Source of the DNA: Chitinophaga rhizophila
Lineage (GTDB): Bacteria > Bacteroidota > Bacteroidia > Chitinophagales > Chitinophagaceae
Reading direction: 5' to 3'
NCBI RefSeq assembly: GCF_019492185.1
Contig: NZ_JAICCF010000002.1
Coordinates: 1,302,001-1,366,000, forward strand
DNA: 64,000 nt
Positions 54,730 to 63,956 of this stretch are shown here, in pieces. Numbering within the stretch: the first letter of the stretch is position 1; the number at the start of each line of letters is the position of its first letter. Position numbers and translations under genes: made by a program. The notes under the pieces are model-generated. The model made no database searches. It saw nothing but the letters and a program-made list of their open reading frames with translations, and had not been told where the DNA came from.

Positions 54730-56238
54730 TTAGAAATCTACTTTAGCAAAGCAGATATAGTTTCTGTTGATGCAGGGTATGAGTACGGTACGCGCACCGA
54801 TCTGTTTACCATAACGGGGCATCCAGGTGAAACCTTTATCCAGGTTACGCAGTGTTGGTTTACGGCTGCTTTTACCATCAGGGGATATGCCACTGTCTAC
54901 AATCATCTGATTTCTTCTTTCAGACTCATTATACAGGAAACGCAATTCACTGCCGATATTGACCATCATAAAAGATGTAAACAGGTCTGAGCCATCTTCA
55001 TACTGCGTTTTATGTACAAAGTTGCTCCATAACAGGTTACCTTCATTATCGAGGGATAATACCGCTACGTTATCGTAGTGGTAACGGTCCTGGGAGTTAT
55101 AGTTATTATACCATGGATTGTAGTAGAATGGTGAGTACGGTGAATAATAGTAGGGCGTGTACATACCATATGGACCATACATATAGTTCCAGCGGTTCCA
55201 GGGCTGAGAACGGGAAGTTGTATAAAACGATTCTGCCGTTACCAGGAAGCCGCCATCTTTGGTATTGATAATCTTACGGATGAAGTAATCATTAAAGGCA
55301 GAGCTGGTGGATGACTGTCCTTTAGCATTTGCTTTCAGTTCAGGAGAAAAAGGCACTTCTTTCTCAAACAATTGCTGATGCTTGGCATTATCAAACTTGC
55401 TGACATACAGTCCTTCCACATTACCACGTTTCTGCTTATAGAAGAAGGAAGTTACCAGGATGGTTTTGTTAATGTTATCCACTTTCAATTTCACTTCATC
55501 CAGCAGCTGTGTTTTAAACTGCATAGGCACTTGTTCAAAGGAATCAACAACCGGACGTTTGATGATCAGGCTACCACTTACGATATAGTCTCTGTTACTG
55601 GTACGTTCCAGCTTGTTGAATACAAGATCGCCATCGTTGGTAACACTGAAGTTGCTCAGGAAAGACTTCTTCGTCTCCATGGGCAATGAAACCCTGCTGT
55701 TGTTGATGAGCTTAAAAGCGCTGTCGTAAAGAAAGGTATAGAAGACGTTGTCATTTTCCTTATCCTGGTTGATCTTGTATACCATGATCCGGTTTTTGTC
55801 TTCTGAGTACTCAACAGAGTATACCTTGTTTTCTTTGGTATAAAACCCGATACGGGTAGAGTCAACCATTATTGGTGCGCCGGTGAAATTAGCTGTACCA
55901 TCCATGGTAGCGCAGAAGCTGTATACCGCATCTTTACGCTGGAACTGGTAAATCATAAATACTTTGTCAGCGTAGTTGATAAAGTCCACGCTGATGAGTT
56001 TCTTTGGCAGGAAGTCGAGCTGAACCCTGTTCTTCAGCTGCATAGCGTTGTCATAGATAGAGATGGCATAGTCTCCCCTGTCGCTCTTATATACCAGGAT
56101 ATTACCTGATACCTTTCCTATAATTTCAAATTCAGTGCTTTTGTAGTCGTCCCGTTCCAGGTCTGTATAAGTTACTTTCTGAGCCATCAGAGCCCCACTC
56201 CATAACACCAGTAAAGCATAGAGATATAGAATGCGCAT
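54730..56238 (-). CDS. Exported Tyr-rich protein of unknown function
   Basis: 502 aa from the ATG at 56238, which begins a signal peptide (MRILYLYALLVLWSGALMAQ). The longer frame from 56262 adds 8 residues before it. The protein looks like a beta-propeller or repeat fold, with DGTANFTGAPIMVDSTRIGF-type strands. An unusual low-complexity block near residue 360 is rich in Tyr, Pro, Gly and Asn (MYGPYGMYTPYYY, PFYYNPWYNNYN). I recognise no family. It has its own terminator and no close same-strand neighbours. Confidence 0.7.
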   Translation of the reverse strand: MRILYLYALLVLWSGALMAQKVTYTDLERDDYKSTEFEIIGKVSGNILVYKSDRGDYAISIYDNAMQLKNRVQLDFLPKKLISVDFINYADKVFMIYQFQRKDAVYSFCATMDGTANFTGAPIMVDSTRIGFYTKENKVYSVEYSEDKNRIMVYKINQDKENDNVFYTFLYDSAFKLINNSRVSLPMETKKSFLSNFSVTNDGDLVFNKLERTSNRDYIVSGSLIIKRPVVDSFEQVPMQFKTQLLDEVKLKVDNINKTILVTSFFYKQKRGNVEGLYVSKFDNAKHQQLFEKEVPFSPELKANAKGQSSTSSAFNDYFIRKIINTKDGGFLVTAESFYTTSRSQPWNRWNYMYGPYGMYTPYYYSPYSPFYYNPWYNNYNSQDRYHYDNVAVLSLDNEGNLLWSNFVHKTQYEDGSDLFTSFMMVNIGSELRFLYNESERRNQMIVDSGISPDGKSSRKPTLRNLDKGFTWMPRYGKQIGARTVLIPCINRNYICFAKVDF

Positions 56239-56446
56239 TATGTATATTTTAAATTGTTGCAAGTTTAGGATATTGAATTAACGATAAACTGCTATGTTTC
56301 ATTGTGAAACGATAGCGGGAAAACATCAGGCACTTCCGGTTGCCTGTACTAAAATAAGCAATTAGGCCGTATGAATAAGCAGGGCTGCGGTAATTCATCA
56401 TTCTCAATTCGTAATTTCTTACCCTGAATTATGTAATTTTACCAAT

Positions 56447-57388
56447 ATGGATACGGTCTTAATTACCGGCGGTACAGGTCTCGTCGGCCGGGCGCTTACA
56501 AAACTCCTTACAGAGGTTGGATACAGGGTCATTATTCTGAGCCGCAAAGCAGGCCCGGACAGCGATAATGCACTTGTCAGTTATGCCCACTGGGATGTAG
56601 CAAAGCAGACTATTGATGAAACAGCTATTCAGCAGGCCGACTATATCGTTCACCTGGCCGGTGCTAATGTAGCCGAAAAACGCTGGACAGCTGCCCGTAA
56701 AAAGGAGATCGGGGCCAGTCGCACCCAAAGTGCCGCACTACTGTATAAAGCCCTGGAAAAGTATCCAAATAAGGTAAAAAAGGTCATCAGTGCTTCGGGG
56801 GCAGGTTACTATGGTGAAGACAAGGGTGGTCCTGCTTTTACCGAAAAAGACCCTCCGTCTGATGATTTCCTCGGCCATACCTGTGTAGCCTGGGAGACGT
56901 CCATCCTGCAGATGCGCGAGCTACAGAAGAAAGTAGTCATTATCCGTACAGGTATTGCCCTAAGCCTGGCAGGAGGTGCGCTGAAAGAATTTTACAAACC
57001 CTTACAGTTTGGTTTTGCCACTATTCTCGGCAATGGAGAGCAGTATATCAGCTGGATACACTTACATGACCTGGCACGCATCTACCTGAGCGCCATCGTT
57101 AACCATGACCTTGAAGGCATCTATAATGCTGCCGCGCCACATCCGGTGCAGCATAAAGAGCTGGTGATCACTATGGCGCAGGAGGCGAAAGGTAAAAGCT
57201 TCATTTCTGTGCATGTGCCCTCATTTGCCCTTAAACTGGCTTTAGGAGAGATGAGTGTTGAAGTACTGAAAAGTTGCCGTATGTCGGCTGCCAAAATCCA
57301 GGAAACAGGCTTTGTATTCTCCTATCCTGATATCCGGTCGGCTATGGAGAAGATATTTCAGGAAAAAGACAGCCAACAGGAGAAATAG
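56447..57388 (+). CDS. TIGR01777-family NAD-dependent epimerase/dehydratase-like protein
   Basis: 313-aa Rossmann-fold protein of the SDR type. The nucleotide-binding motif is ITGGTGLVGRAL (6-17), followed by IVHLAGANVAEKRWT and SASGAGYYG, the TIGR01777 markers; a C-terminal DUF1731-like segment (about 255-300) completes it. The substrate is unknown; the E. coli relative is YfcH. It converges on pabB with 3 bp between the stops. Confidence 0.88.
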   Translation: MDTVLITGGTGLVGRALTKLLTEVGYRVIILSRKAGPDSDNALVSYAHWDVAKQTIDETAIQQADYIVHLAGANVAEKRWTAARKKEIGASRTQSAALLYKALEKYPNKVKKVISASGAGYYGEDKGGPAFTEKDPPSDDFLGHTCVAWETSILQMRELQKKVVIIRTGIALSLAGGALKEFYKPLQFGFATILGNGEQYISWIHLHDLARIYLSAIVNHDLEGIYNAAAPHPVQHKELVITMAQEAKGKSFISVHVPSFALKLALGEMSVEVLKSCRMSAAKIQETGFVFSYPDIRSAMEKIFQEKDSQQEK

Positions 57389-57391
57389 GTA

Positions 57392-58630
57392 TTATCCCTC
57401 AAGTATCTTTCTCATTGCCTCTGCTTTTAAGAGGCATTCTTCCCATTCTTTTACAGGATCAGCATAGTAAGTAATAGCCGAACCGGTAGTAAAGGAAAGA
57501 TATTGCCTGCCGGCATTATACAGAATACTGCGTATTACCACATTAAAGTCGAAATCACCTTCAGGAGTAATATACCCCAGCGCGCCGGAAAACAGTCCCC
57601 GGCGGGACCTCTCATACTGCTCTATCAATTGCAGTACGCTTAATTTAGGTGCACCGGTCATTGACCCCATCGGAAAAGCCTGACTGATAACAGCTGTAAA
57701 AGGCACTCCGGGCGCAGGTATAGCCTTCACCGTAGAAATCATGTGATGTACCTGCGCAAAAGAGTAAATACCAAATAGTTCGGATACCTCAACACTACCC
57801 CGTTGAGCCGTTTGAGACAGGTCATTACGTACCAGGTCTACTACCATGACATTTTCTGCTCTTTCTTTACTGTTCTGCTGTAACTCCTTTTTGCGTGCTT
57901 CATCGGCAGCCGGGGTATCAGCGCGCCTGATGGTACCTTTGATGGGCTGTGATATTACCACCGGACCATGCTTCTGCATGAACCGCTCCGGACTGGAGCA
58001 GGCCATATACAGATCATTGGTACGGTAATAGGCTGCAAAAGGAGAAGGAGAAACCTGATTTAGTTTCTCAAATAAGGTGAGTGGGTCTACTGTTATATCT
58101 TCAATATAGTTCTCGCGGCAGAAATTTATTTCATAGCAATCACCGCGATGTATATGTTCCTGTAGCCCCTTTACTGCGTCGAGGTATTGTTGTTGATCCA
58201 GGCGTGACTGCACAAGCCCACGGGAAGTAGGCTGCCGGGTATGCAAGGGCATGGTAGTACATGCGGTATAGATATCACCGGCGTCATTTTCATCCATCTC
58301 CCAGCCGCCTATACGTACTTCATGACCATTTAACAGCATGATAATACGCGGCCTAAAGAAGAACAGATCCGGAAAGCCGATACCGTCCTGGTGCTGCGAA
58401 GATAAACCGGGGAAGGTCTCATTTTTAAGATCGTAGGCCAGGTGACCGAACAACCAGTCTTTATGGCGCTGATGATACTGAAGTAAGGAAGAAAAGGCAT
58501 TACCTGCCTGGCAGGAGAGTACATCCAGTGCATCTGCGGCCAGAATAGCTTCGTTTTGGTGGTAGATGGAAGCGTAGTTGTTATTATCCAAAAAACAGCA
58601 AATGTTGAACTGGTTGCTCCAATTCAACAT
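57392..58630 (-). CDS. pabB: Aminodeoxychorismate synthase component I (PabB)
   Basis: Makes 4-amino-4-deoxychorismate for folate synthesis, needing a PabA partner not seen here. The chorismate-binding core is clear: GDCYEINFCREN, SSPERFM, QPIKGTIRRADT, ENVMVVDLVRNDLSQ, SFPMGSMTGAPKL and GLFSGALGYITPEGD, which are the aminodeoxychorismate/anthranilate synthase motifs. At 412 aa it is shorter than E. coli PabB. The ATG at 58630 lies inside a strong hairpin (58593-58639). It follows the acidic AT-hook gene by 72 bp. Confidence 0.92.
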   Translation of the reverse strand: MLNWSNQFNICCFLDNNNYASIYHQNEAILAADALDVLSCQAGNAFSSLLQYHQRHKDWLFGHLAYDLKNETFPGLSSQHQDGIGFPDLFFFRPRIIMLLNGHEVRIGGWEMDENDAGDIYTACTTMPLHTRQPTSRGLVQSRLDQQQYLDAVKGLQEHIHRGDCYEINFCRENYIEDITVDPLTLFEKLNQVSPSPFAAYYRTNDLYMACSSPERFMQKHGPVVISQPIKGTIRRADTPAADEARKKELQQNSKERAENVMVVDLVRNDLSQTAQRGSVEVSELFGIYSFAQVHHMISTVKAIPAPGVPFTAVISQAFPMGSMTGAPKLSVLQLIEQYERSRRGLFSGALGYITPEGDFDFNVVIRSILYNAGRQYLSFTTGSAITYYADPVKEWEECLLKAEAMRKILEG

Positions 58631-58639
58631 TTGCTGTTT
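58593..58639 (-). promoter_or_regulatory. Hairpin over the pabB start codon
   Basis: Arms AAACAGCAAATGTTGAA and TTCAACATTTGCTGTTT form a 17-bp perfect stem with a 13-nt loop that can pair three more bases. Read on the minus strand, the pabB ATG sits in the 5' arm, codons 2-13 run through the loop and the 3' arm, and a T-rich run follows (58590-58595). It could be a terminator for the upstream gene or a translation-blocking element. Confidence 0.8.
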
Positions 58640-58702
58640 AAATAATTTCGGATCATTAACCGGGAAACCGTAAAATATCCTGATAATGCTTGCTTTTAAT
58701 GC

Positions 58703-59161
58703 TTAGAAATCGTCGTCGTCATCATCGAATCCGCCTCTGTCGTTGAACAGACCCATATCTTTAAATTCGTCATCGATACCCAGGTCATCATCATCATCCA
58801 TGCTTTTCTTGCCAGGACGACCACGTTTGCTCTTAGGTTTAGGCATGTCAAATTCTTCGAAGTCGGGATCATAATCCTCGTCATCACTTTTTCCCCAATT
58901 ATCATCATCATCCAGATCCATGTCCTCATCCTCCTCTGCATCATCATCTTCATCATCGTCACTCTTCTTTTTAGACTTTGAAGCCGGCTTATCTGATTTT
59001 TTAGAAGCAGCAGACTTACGGGGAGTTTCCTCCTCATCCAGATCATCATCGTCGTCCTCCTCTTCCTTCTTAGGCTTACTAGCAGCTTTAGGTGCCGCTT
59101 TCGTAGTCTTTGGAGAACTAGTCTTTTTGGTCTCTTTTTCGTTATCAGATTTTGATTTCAT
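58703..59161 (-). CDS. Small acidic AT-hook protein, histone-H1-like N-terminus
   Basis: 152 aa of low-complexity sequence. The N-terminal third is Lys/Ala/Pro/Ser-rich (residues 1-32, like histone H1 tails), then blocks of Asp/Glu alternate with Lys-rich segments. An AT-hook-like core, RGRP (113-116) flanked by SKRGRPGKKS, precedes the acidic C-terminus (DDDDD and GGFDDDDDDF). It may bind AT-rich DNA or nucleoid proteins, an inference from composition only. The reading frame is supported by the ATG and by the many GAT codons; a Met/Arg-rich frame over the same DNA is a shadow. It lies between purA and pabB. Confidence 0.6.
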   Translation of the reverse strand: MKSKSDNEKETKKTSSPKTTKAAPKAASKPKKEEEDDDDDLDEEETPRKSAASKKSDKPASKSKKKSDDDEDDDAEEDEDMDLDDDDNWGKSDDEDYDPDFEEFDMPKPKSKRGRPGKKSMDDDDDLGIDDEFKDMGLFNDRGGFDDDDDDF

Positions 59162-59261
59162 AATAGGTTCACTTAAGTCTTTAGCGTATTTCTTTTGCGT
59201 AAAGTTTTAACAGTTTTTTGTATTAGCCAAATTTTTTTTGCCGATTTTTTTCCGTAATTTT

Positions 59262-60560
59262 TTAAGCATTTTCCTGCTCCAGAATCTGATCACGACCCGG
59301 TCCGTTAGATACAAATTTCACTGGCACATTCAGGTATTTTTCCACTGCTACTACGAATGATTTCATCTCGGCAGGCAATTCATTGAAATGCTTGCTTTTG
59401 GCTGCTGTTTCATCACTCCAGCCTTTATACTTTTCCCATACCGGCTTCACTTCATTTTCATTCAGCTGATAAGGCATTGCTTTCGTCTGCTCACCGTTGA
59501 TCTCATATGCAGTACATGCATATACTTCGTCAAAAGCATCCAGTACATCACTTTTGGTCATTACCAGTTGTGTAACACCACTCAGCATACAGGTATAATT
59601 CAATGCTACCAGGTCAATCCATCCGCAACGGCGGGGACGGCCGGTTGTTGCACCAAATTCACTACCTTCCACACGCAGCTTCTCGCCGGTTGCATCATGC
59701 AGCTCGGTAGGGAATGGTCCGCTACCTACACGTGTACAATATGCTTTAGTTACACCGATCACTTCCTTTATCCACTTTGGCGCTACACCCAGACCGGAAC
59801 ATACACCAGCAGAGATAGTGCTGGAAGATGTCACAAACGGATATGTACCAAAGTCTACATCCAGCATGCTACCCTGAGCACCTTCAGCCAGCACTTTCTT
59901 ACCAGCCTGCAGTTTCTCATTGATGAAATATTCACCGTTCACGATGTTCATCTGCTTCAGGTAACCTACTGCGTCAAAAAACTCAGCTTCCCACTCAGCA
60001 ATGTCCTTCGCGATTTCCGCCTTTACTTCTGCTGTAAAGTCATAACCTGCCAGCAGGTGCTGATGCTTTTCCTTCAGTTTAGCATAACGGTCATTGAAAT
60101 CACTACGCAGCACATCGCCTACTCTCAGACCATTACGGCCTGTTTTGTCCATATATGCCGGTCCGATACCTTTCAGGGTTGAACCGATCTTCTCGGTGCC
60201 TTTAGACAGTTCTGATGCTTTGTCAAGTGCACGGTGAGAAGGCACAATGATATGTGTTCTCTCCGCAATGAAAAGGTTCTTTTTAAGATCTACCCCCAAA
60301 GAAGAGATCTTATCACATTCCTTTTTAAAAGTTACAGGGTCCAGTACCACGCCATTACCGATCAGGTTAATGGTATTTTTATGGAACACACCGGAAGGAA
60401 TGGTATGTAATACTACCTTCTGGCCATCCACATATAATGTATGCCCTGCGTTGGGCCCACCCTGAAAGCGGGCTATGACATCGTATTTACCTGCGAAATA
60501 ATCCACAATCTTTCCTTTGCCTTCATCGCCCCACTGTAGGCCCAGCAAAACATCTACCAT
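59262..60560 (-). CDS. purA: Adenylosuccinate synthetase
   Basis: Converts IMP, aspartate and GTP to adenylosuccinate in AMP synthesis. The N-terminal P-loop is LGLQWGDEGKGKIVD (7-21), followed by GGPNAGHT, IGPAYMDKTGRNGLRVGD, EGAQGSMLDVDFGTYPFVTSS and GATTGRPRRCGWID. Length 432 aa, typical. A TAGTTTTG -7-like element lies 33 bp upstream (60593-60600), but no TTTG stands at the right distance. Confidence 0.97.
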   Translation of the reverse strand: MVDVLLGLQWGDEGKGKIVDYFAGKYDVIARFQGGPNAGHTLYVDGQKVVLHTIPSGVFHKNTINLIGNGVVLDPVTFKKECDKISSLGVDLKKNLFIAERTHIIVPSHRALDKASELSKGTEKIGSTLKGIGPAYMDKTGRNGLRVGDVLRSDFNDRYAKLKEKHQHLLAGYDFTAEVKAEIAKDIAEWEAEFFDAVGYLKQMNIVNGEYFINEKLQAGKKVLAEGAQGSMLDVDFGTYPFVTSSSTISAGVCSGLGVAPKWIKEVIGVTKAYCTRVGSGPFPTELHDATGEKLRVEGSEFGATTGRPRRCGWIDLVALNYTCMLSGVTQLVMTKSDVLDAFDEVYACTAYEINGEQTKAMPYQLNENEVKPVWEKYKGWSDETAAKSKHFNELPAEMKSFVVAVEKYLNVPVKFVSNGPGRDQILEQENA

Positions 60561-60606
60561 AAGAGTTGATATTGATTTTTGAAAACGAAGAGCAAAACTA
60601 AGAAAG

Positions 60607-60627
60607 AATTAGGAATTAGGAATTAGG
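60607..60627. repeat. AATTAGG tandem repeat upstream of purA
   Basis: Three head-to-tail copies of the 7-bp unit AATTAGG, followed by a diverged copy after 60628. The same array occurs at 15195-15214. Confidence 0.8.
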
Positions 60628-60832
60628 AAATAAGAATTAGGCCAAACAGAACTAAAAACTAGGCTTAAGGACTAAAATATTTGCTCCTATTAATATACTA
60701 CATCTTATTGAATACCAAATAGAGAAATTAAAAATTAGAACTTAAGTATTACTTCTTACCGCCTTATAGTATCAGTACTCGCACAATGTCCTTACACGCC
60801 ATAAACGTGATTTGCAAGGGAAATTAAAACAA

Positions 60833-60874
60833 AAGTGACGAGCCGCCGTTCCAATAACCGGCTGCCCGTCACTT
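60833..60874 (-). terminator. Terminator of the RelA/SpoT gene
   Basis: AAGTGACG (60833-60840) pairs with CGTCACTT (60867-60874), with an inner GC-rich stem (about 60842-60848 with 60859-60865) and two mismatches. The minus strand then has TTTTGTTTT. It lies 56 bp after the stop. Confidence 0.75.
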
Positions 60875-60929
60875 AACAATCTTTTATTAATGCCTCTTAA
60901 TTGATCATCCTCTTCTACTGGCCATCCCC

Positions 60930-63182
60930 CTACTCATCTTCCAGCCTGCTCACTGTCTGGATACCATCCAGCTTCTTCAGGCGCTCAAACAGCTCATCCA
61001 GCTCCTCCTTATCATGAACAAACACCTTGATAAGCCCTTCAAACAAGCCTTCGCTCGATTCGATGGTCAGACCGGCAATGTTCACCCGCAGCTCACCTGA
61101 GATAACGTTGGTGATCTTGTGAATAACGCCCACATCATCCATACCTACTATACGAAGTCCTGTCAGGAAGGAGATCTCCCTGTTCTTCACCCACTTGGTC
61201 TTCACCACCCTATGCCCATAATTAGCCAGCAGCTGGGCGGCATTCGGACAGTTGGTACGGTGTATTTTCAGGCCCTCGCTGGCTGTAATAAACCCGAATA
61301 CATCGTCGCCGGGAATAGGACGGCAGCAGTTGGCCAGCTTGTAAGCGATCTTGTCTGAACTTTCTCCGAAGATAATCAGCTCCGCATCCTTCTTGGCAGG
61401 AATGGTATGCTTCAGATGATCTTCCGCAACATGATCCGGCTGCTTGGCAGGTACAGGTTTAGGCGATTCCAGCTTATCCCCCAGTACATTGAACTGCTTC
61501 AGCTCTTTCAGATCAATATTCTTGACAGCAATCTGGTAGTACAGGTCCAGCGGAGAAGGCTGTTTGTAATACTGTACCAGCTCATTGATGTTATGCTGGC
61601 TATTAGAGATCTTCAAGTGGTCCAGCTTACGCTCCAGCGTATCCTTACCATCCATGGCTACTTTACGCTTCTCTTCCTTCAGCGCATCCTTGATCTTGGA
61701 TTTTGCCTTGGCTGTTAATGCGTAGTTAAGCCAGTCTTCTGTAGGCTTCTGCTTGTTAGAGGTAATGATCTCGACCTGGTCTCCGCTACGTAGCTTATGG
61801 CTGATAGGCACCAGCTTATAGTTCACCTTGGCCCCTATACACTTATTACCCACGGCACTATGGATGGCATAAGCAAAATCCAGCGCAGTCGAGTTCACCG
61901 GTAATATCTTCAGGTCACCTTTTGGCGTATAGACGTAGATCTCTTCTGTGAACAGGTTACTTTTGAAGTCAGCCAGGAAGTCCAGCGTGTTAGAGTCAGG
62001 ATTGTTCAGTATCTCCCTGATCTGGGTGAACCACTGATCAAATTTAGACTCAGTGCTGGCACTCTGGGCGCTGCCTTCCTTATATCTCCAGTGAGCAGCC
62101 AGACCTTTCTCAGCGTAATCGTTCATACGCTTGGTACGGATCTGTACTTCCACCCACTTACCCTGTGGCCCCATTACGGTAACATGTAATGCCTCATAAC
62201 CGTTGGATTTAGGATTACTCAGCCAGTCGCGGGTACGCTCCGGACTAGGGTGATAGAAGTCAGTGATGATGGAATATACTTTCCAGCAGTCAGACTTCTC
62301 CTTGTCCAGCGGAGAGTCCATAATGATACGGATCGCAAAAAGGTCGTACACTTCTTCAAAAGTGACACCCTTCTTTTTGATCTTATTCCAGATGGAGTGT
62401 ATGGATTTAGGACGTCCGAAAATCTCGAAGTTCAGCCCTTCCTCCTGTAATACCTCCTTAATAGGCTTTATAAATTCATTGATATAACGGGTACGCTCAC
62501 GCTTGGTCTCCTTCAGCTTTTTAGCGATCTCCCGGTACGTCTGCTGCTCGGTATACTTCATGGACAGGTCTTCCATCTCTGATTTGATGTTATACAAACC
62601 AAGACGGTGAGCCAGTGGCGCATAGATAAAGACAGTCTCTGAAGCTATTTTAAGCTGTTTTTCACGGCTCATACTGTCCAGGGTACGCATATTATGCATC
62701 CTGTCAGCCAGCTTTATCAGTATCACCCGGGGGTCGTCCGCCAGTGTGAGCAGTATCTTTTTGAAGTTTTCCGCCTGCGCAGTACTTGTATTAGAGTCTA
62801 TAACGGTCGATATTTTGGTCAGACCGTCTACTATATGGGCTATTTCGGGCCCGAACGCTCTTTCTACGTCTTCCAGGGTCACTTCGGTGTCTTCCACAGT
62901 ATCGTGCAACAGGGCACATATAGCGGAACGTACACCCAAGCCGATCTCTTCAACGCAGATCTGCGATACAGCGAGGGGATGTAAGATGTAGGGTTCACCG
63001 GATTTCCGGCGCATTTCCTTATGGGCGTCAGCTGCCATTTCAAAGGCAGTACGCACCAGTTCGCGGTCTCCTTTCTTCAAACGGGGTTTCAGCGACCTGA
63101 GTAAAGCGCGGTAATGACGAACGATCTCTTTCTTTTCCTGTTCCTCGTCCAGATTATATTGTTTTACAACCACTGTTTCCAT
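60930..63182 (-). CDS. spoT: Bifunctional (p)ppGpp synthetase/hydrolase, RelA/SpoT family
   Basis: Stringent-response enzyme of 750 aa. The HD hydrolase domain is intact, with HD at 93-94 and ED at 97-98 (LLHDTVEDTE) and YAPLAHRLGLYNIKSEMEDL, so hydrolysis is expected. The synthetase domain follows (GRPKSIHSIWNKIKKKG; then NGYEALHVTVMGPQGKWVEVQIRT), then TGS (VYTPKGDLKILPVNSTALDFAYAIHSAVG), a conserved Cys-rich segment (ANCCRPIPGDDVFGF) and a C-terminal ACT domain. Whether synthesis is active cannot be told by eye. The upstream ligase-like gene ends 54 bp away and could be in the same transcript. Confidence 0.94.
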   Translation of the reverse strand: METVVVKQYNLDEEQEKKEIVRHYRALLRSLKPRLKKGDRELVRTAFEMAADAHKEMRRKSGEPYILHPLAVSQICVEEIGLGVRSAICALLHDTVEDTEVTLEDVERAFGPEIAHIVDGLTKISTVIDSNTSTAQAENFKKILLTLADDPRVILIKLADRMHNMRTLDSMSREKQLKIASETVFIYAPLAHRLGLYNIKSEMEDLSMKYTEQQTYREIAKKLKETKRERTRYINEFIKPIKEVLQEEGLNFEIFGRPKSIHSIWNKIKKKGVTFEEVYDLFAIRIIMDSPLDKEKSDCWKVYSIITDFYHPSPERTRDWLSNPKSNGYEALHVTVMGPQGKWVEVQIRTKRMNDYAEKGLAAHWRYKEGSAQSASTESKFDQWFTQIREILNNPDSNTLDFLADFKSNLFTEEIYVYTPKGDLKILPVNSTALDFAYAIHSAVGNKCIGAKVNYKLVPISHKLRSGDQVEIITSNKQKPTEDWLNYALTAKAKSKIKDALKEEKRKVAMDGKDTLERKLDHLKISNSQHNINELVQYYKQPSPLDLYYQIAVKNIDLKELKQFNVLGDKLESPKPVPAKQPDHVAEDHLKHTIPAKKDAELIIFGESSDKIAYKLANCCRPIPGDDVFGFITASEGLKIHRTNCPNAAQLLANYGHRVVKTKWVKNREISFLTGLRIVGMDDVGVIHKITNVISGELRVNIAGLTIESSEGLFEGLIKVFVHDKEELDELFERLKKLDGIQTVSRLEDE

Positions 63183-63236
63183 CAGCTATAAAGTTACAAT
63201 TTTATTGCATAGGATAACATGGTAGAAATGTGCTAA

Positions 63237-63956
63237 TCATTCTCCTCCTAAACGGCATTTTTGCAACACTTCCCAGGACGTACCGGTATGCCGTAACAGA
63301 TAGAGGTTCCTGACTTGGAAAGCCGCATCAAATGGCCTGCTCCCGTACTCATCCATAGCCATATTAAACTCCTGGTCCGACAGGTCCCGGAAGGCCAGGG
63401 AAATATGCGGATTGAACCCATATCGGGCCAGCATATGACTAAAACCGAAGTCTTTACGCAGGAAATCCACTAGTTGCTGGTGCAGATGAACAATACCCTC
63501 GTTCTTTTCCACATTGATATACAACACTTTCCGGCGGGTAAACGAAAAGCCGCCAAAACCATTGAGTTTGATCTCAAAGGGTGAAAGGGTAGCTGCAAAT
63601 GTATGTAATGCCGGACCCAGTGATTTTTCCAGCTCCGGACTAGCCGTAAATGGCACCTGCAGCGTAATATGGGGCAATACCCGTAGCGCCTTCCTGGCTT
63701 CATACTTTTCTGCAAATTCCTGTTTCAGCCGTATAATCTCTGTTCCGACTGCTGCATTGGGCAACAAGGCAATAAAGTAAATTTTGCTTTCTACTTTGGG
63801 TGGTTTAGGCTTTGGAGGAAAGCGGGCACTTTTGGGGGGACGGGACTTCCGGAACTGATTGTGTCTTTGTGTACGGTGATGACGTTCCTCACTGTCCGGA
63901 CGACCGCCATTACCGCGCTGCTGCTGGCGCGGCTGGTCATTTCTGCCGTAAGTCAT
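63237..63956 (-). CDS. 2'-5' RNA ligase / cyclic phosphodiesterase-like protein with basic N-terminus
   Basis: 239 aa of the 2H phosphoesterase fold. The two His-x-Thr/Ser motifs are visible as HITLQVPF and HISLAFRD, spaced as in the LigT/ThpR family. The first 55 residues form a disordered tail rich in Arg, Lys, Gln, Gly and Pro (RPDSEERHHRTQRHNQFRKSRPP), which could bind RNA. The substrate is not known; relatives act on tRNA 2',3'-cyclic phosphate ends. It ends 54 bp before the RelA/SpoT gene, and the window ends 44 bp beyond its start. Confidence 0.82.
   Translation of the reverse strand: MTYGRNDQPRQQQRGNGGRPDSEERHHRTQRHNQFRKSRPPKSARFPPKPKPPKVESKIYFIALLPNAAVGTEIIRLKQEFAEKYEARKALRVLPHITLQVPFTASPELEKSLGPALHTFAATLSPFEIKLNGFGGFSFTRRKVLYINVEKNEGIVHLHQQLVDFLRKDFGFSHMLARYGFNPHISLAFRDLSDQEFNMAMDEYGSRPFDAAFQVRNLYLLRHTGTSWEVLQKCRLGGE

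Larger units (their letters stand above)
60561..60929. other. Gene-free gap between the RelA/SpoT gene and purA
   Basis: 369 bp, strongly AT-rich. It has the AATTAGG tandem repeat (60607-60627), a -7-like element for purA (60593-60600) and the terminator at 60833-60874. No gene is evident. Confidence 0.6.

Noticed and set aside
58696..59049. 117-aa Met/Arg-rich open frame
   Set aside because: It is the shifted reading of the GAT/GAC repeats of the acidic AT-hook gene; Met and Trp content this high is not natural.
60593..60600. TAGTTTTG as purA promoter
   Set aside because: The -7 element matches but no -33 TTTG lies within 17-21 bp, so it is noted in the gap entry only.
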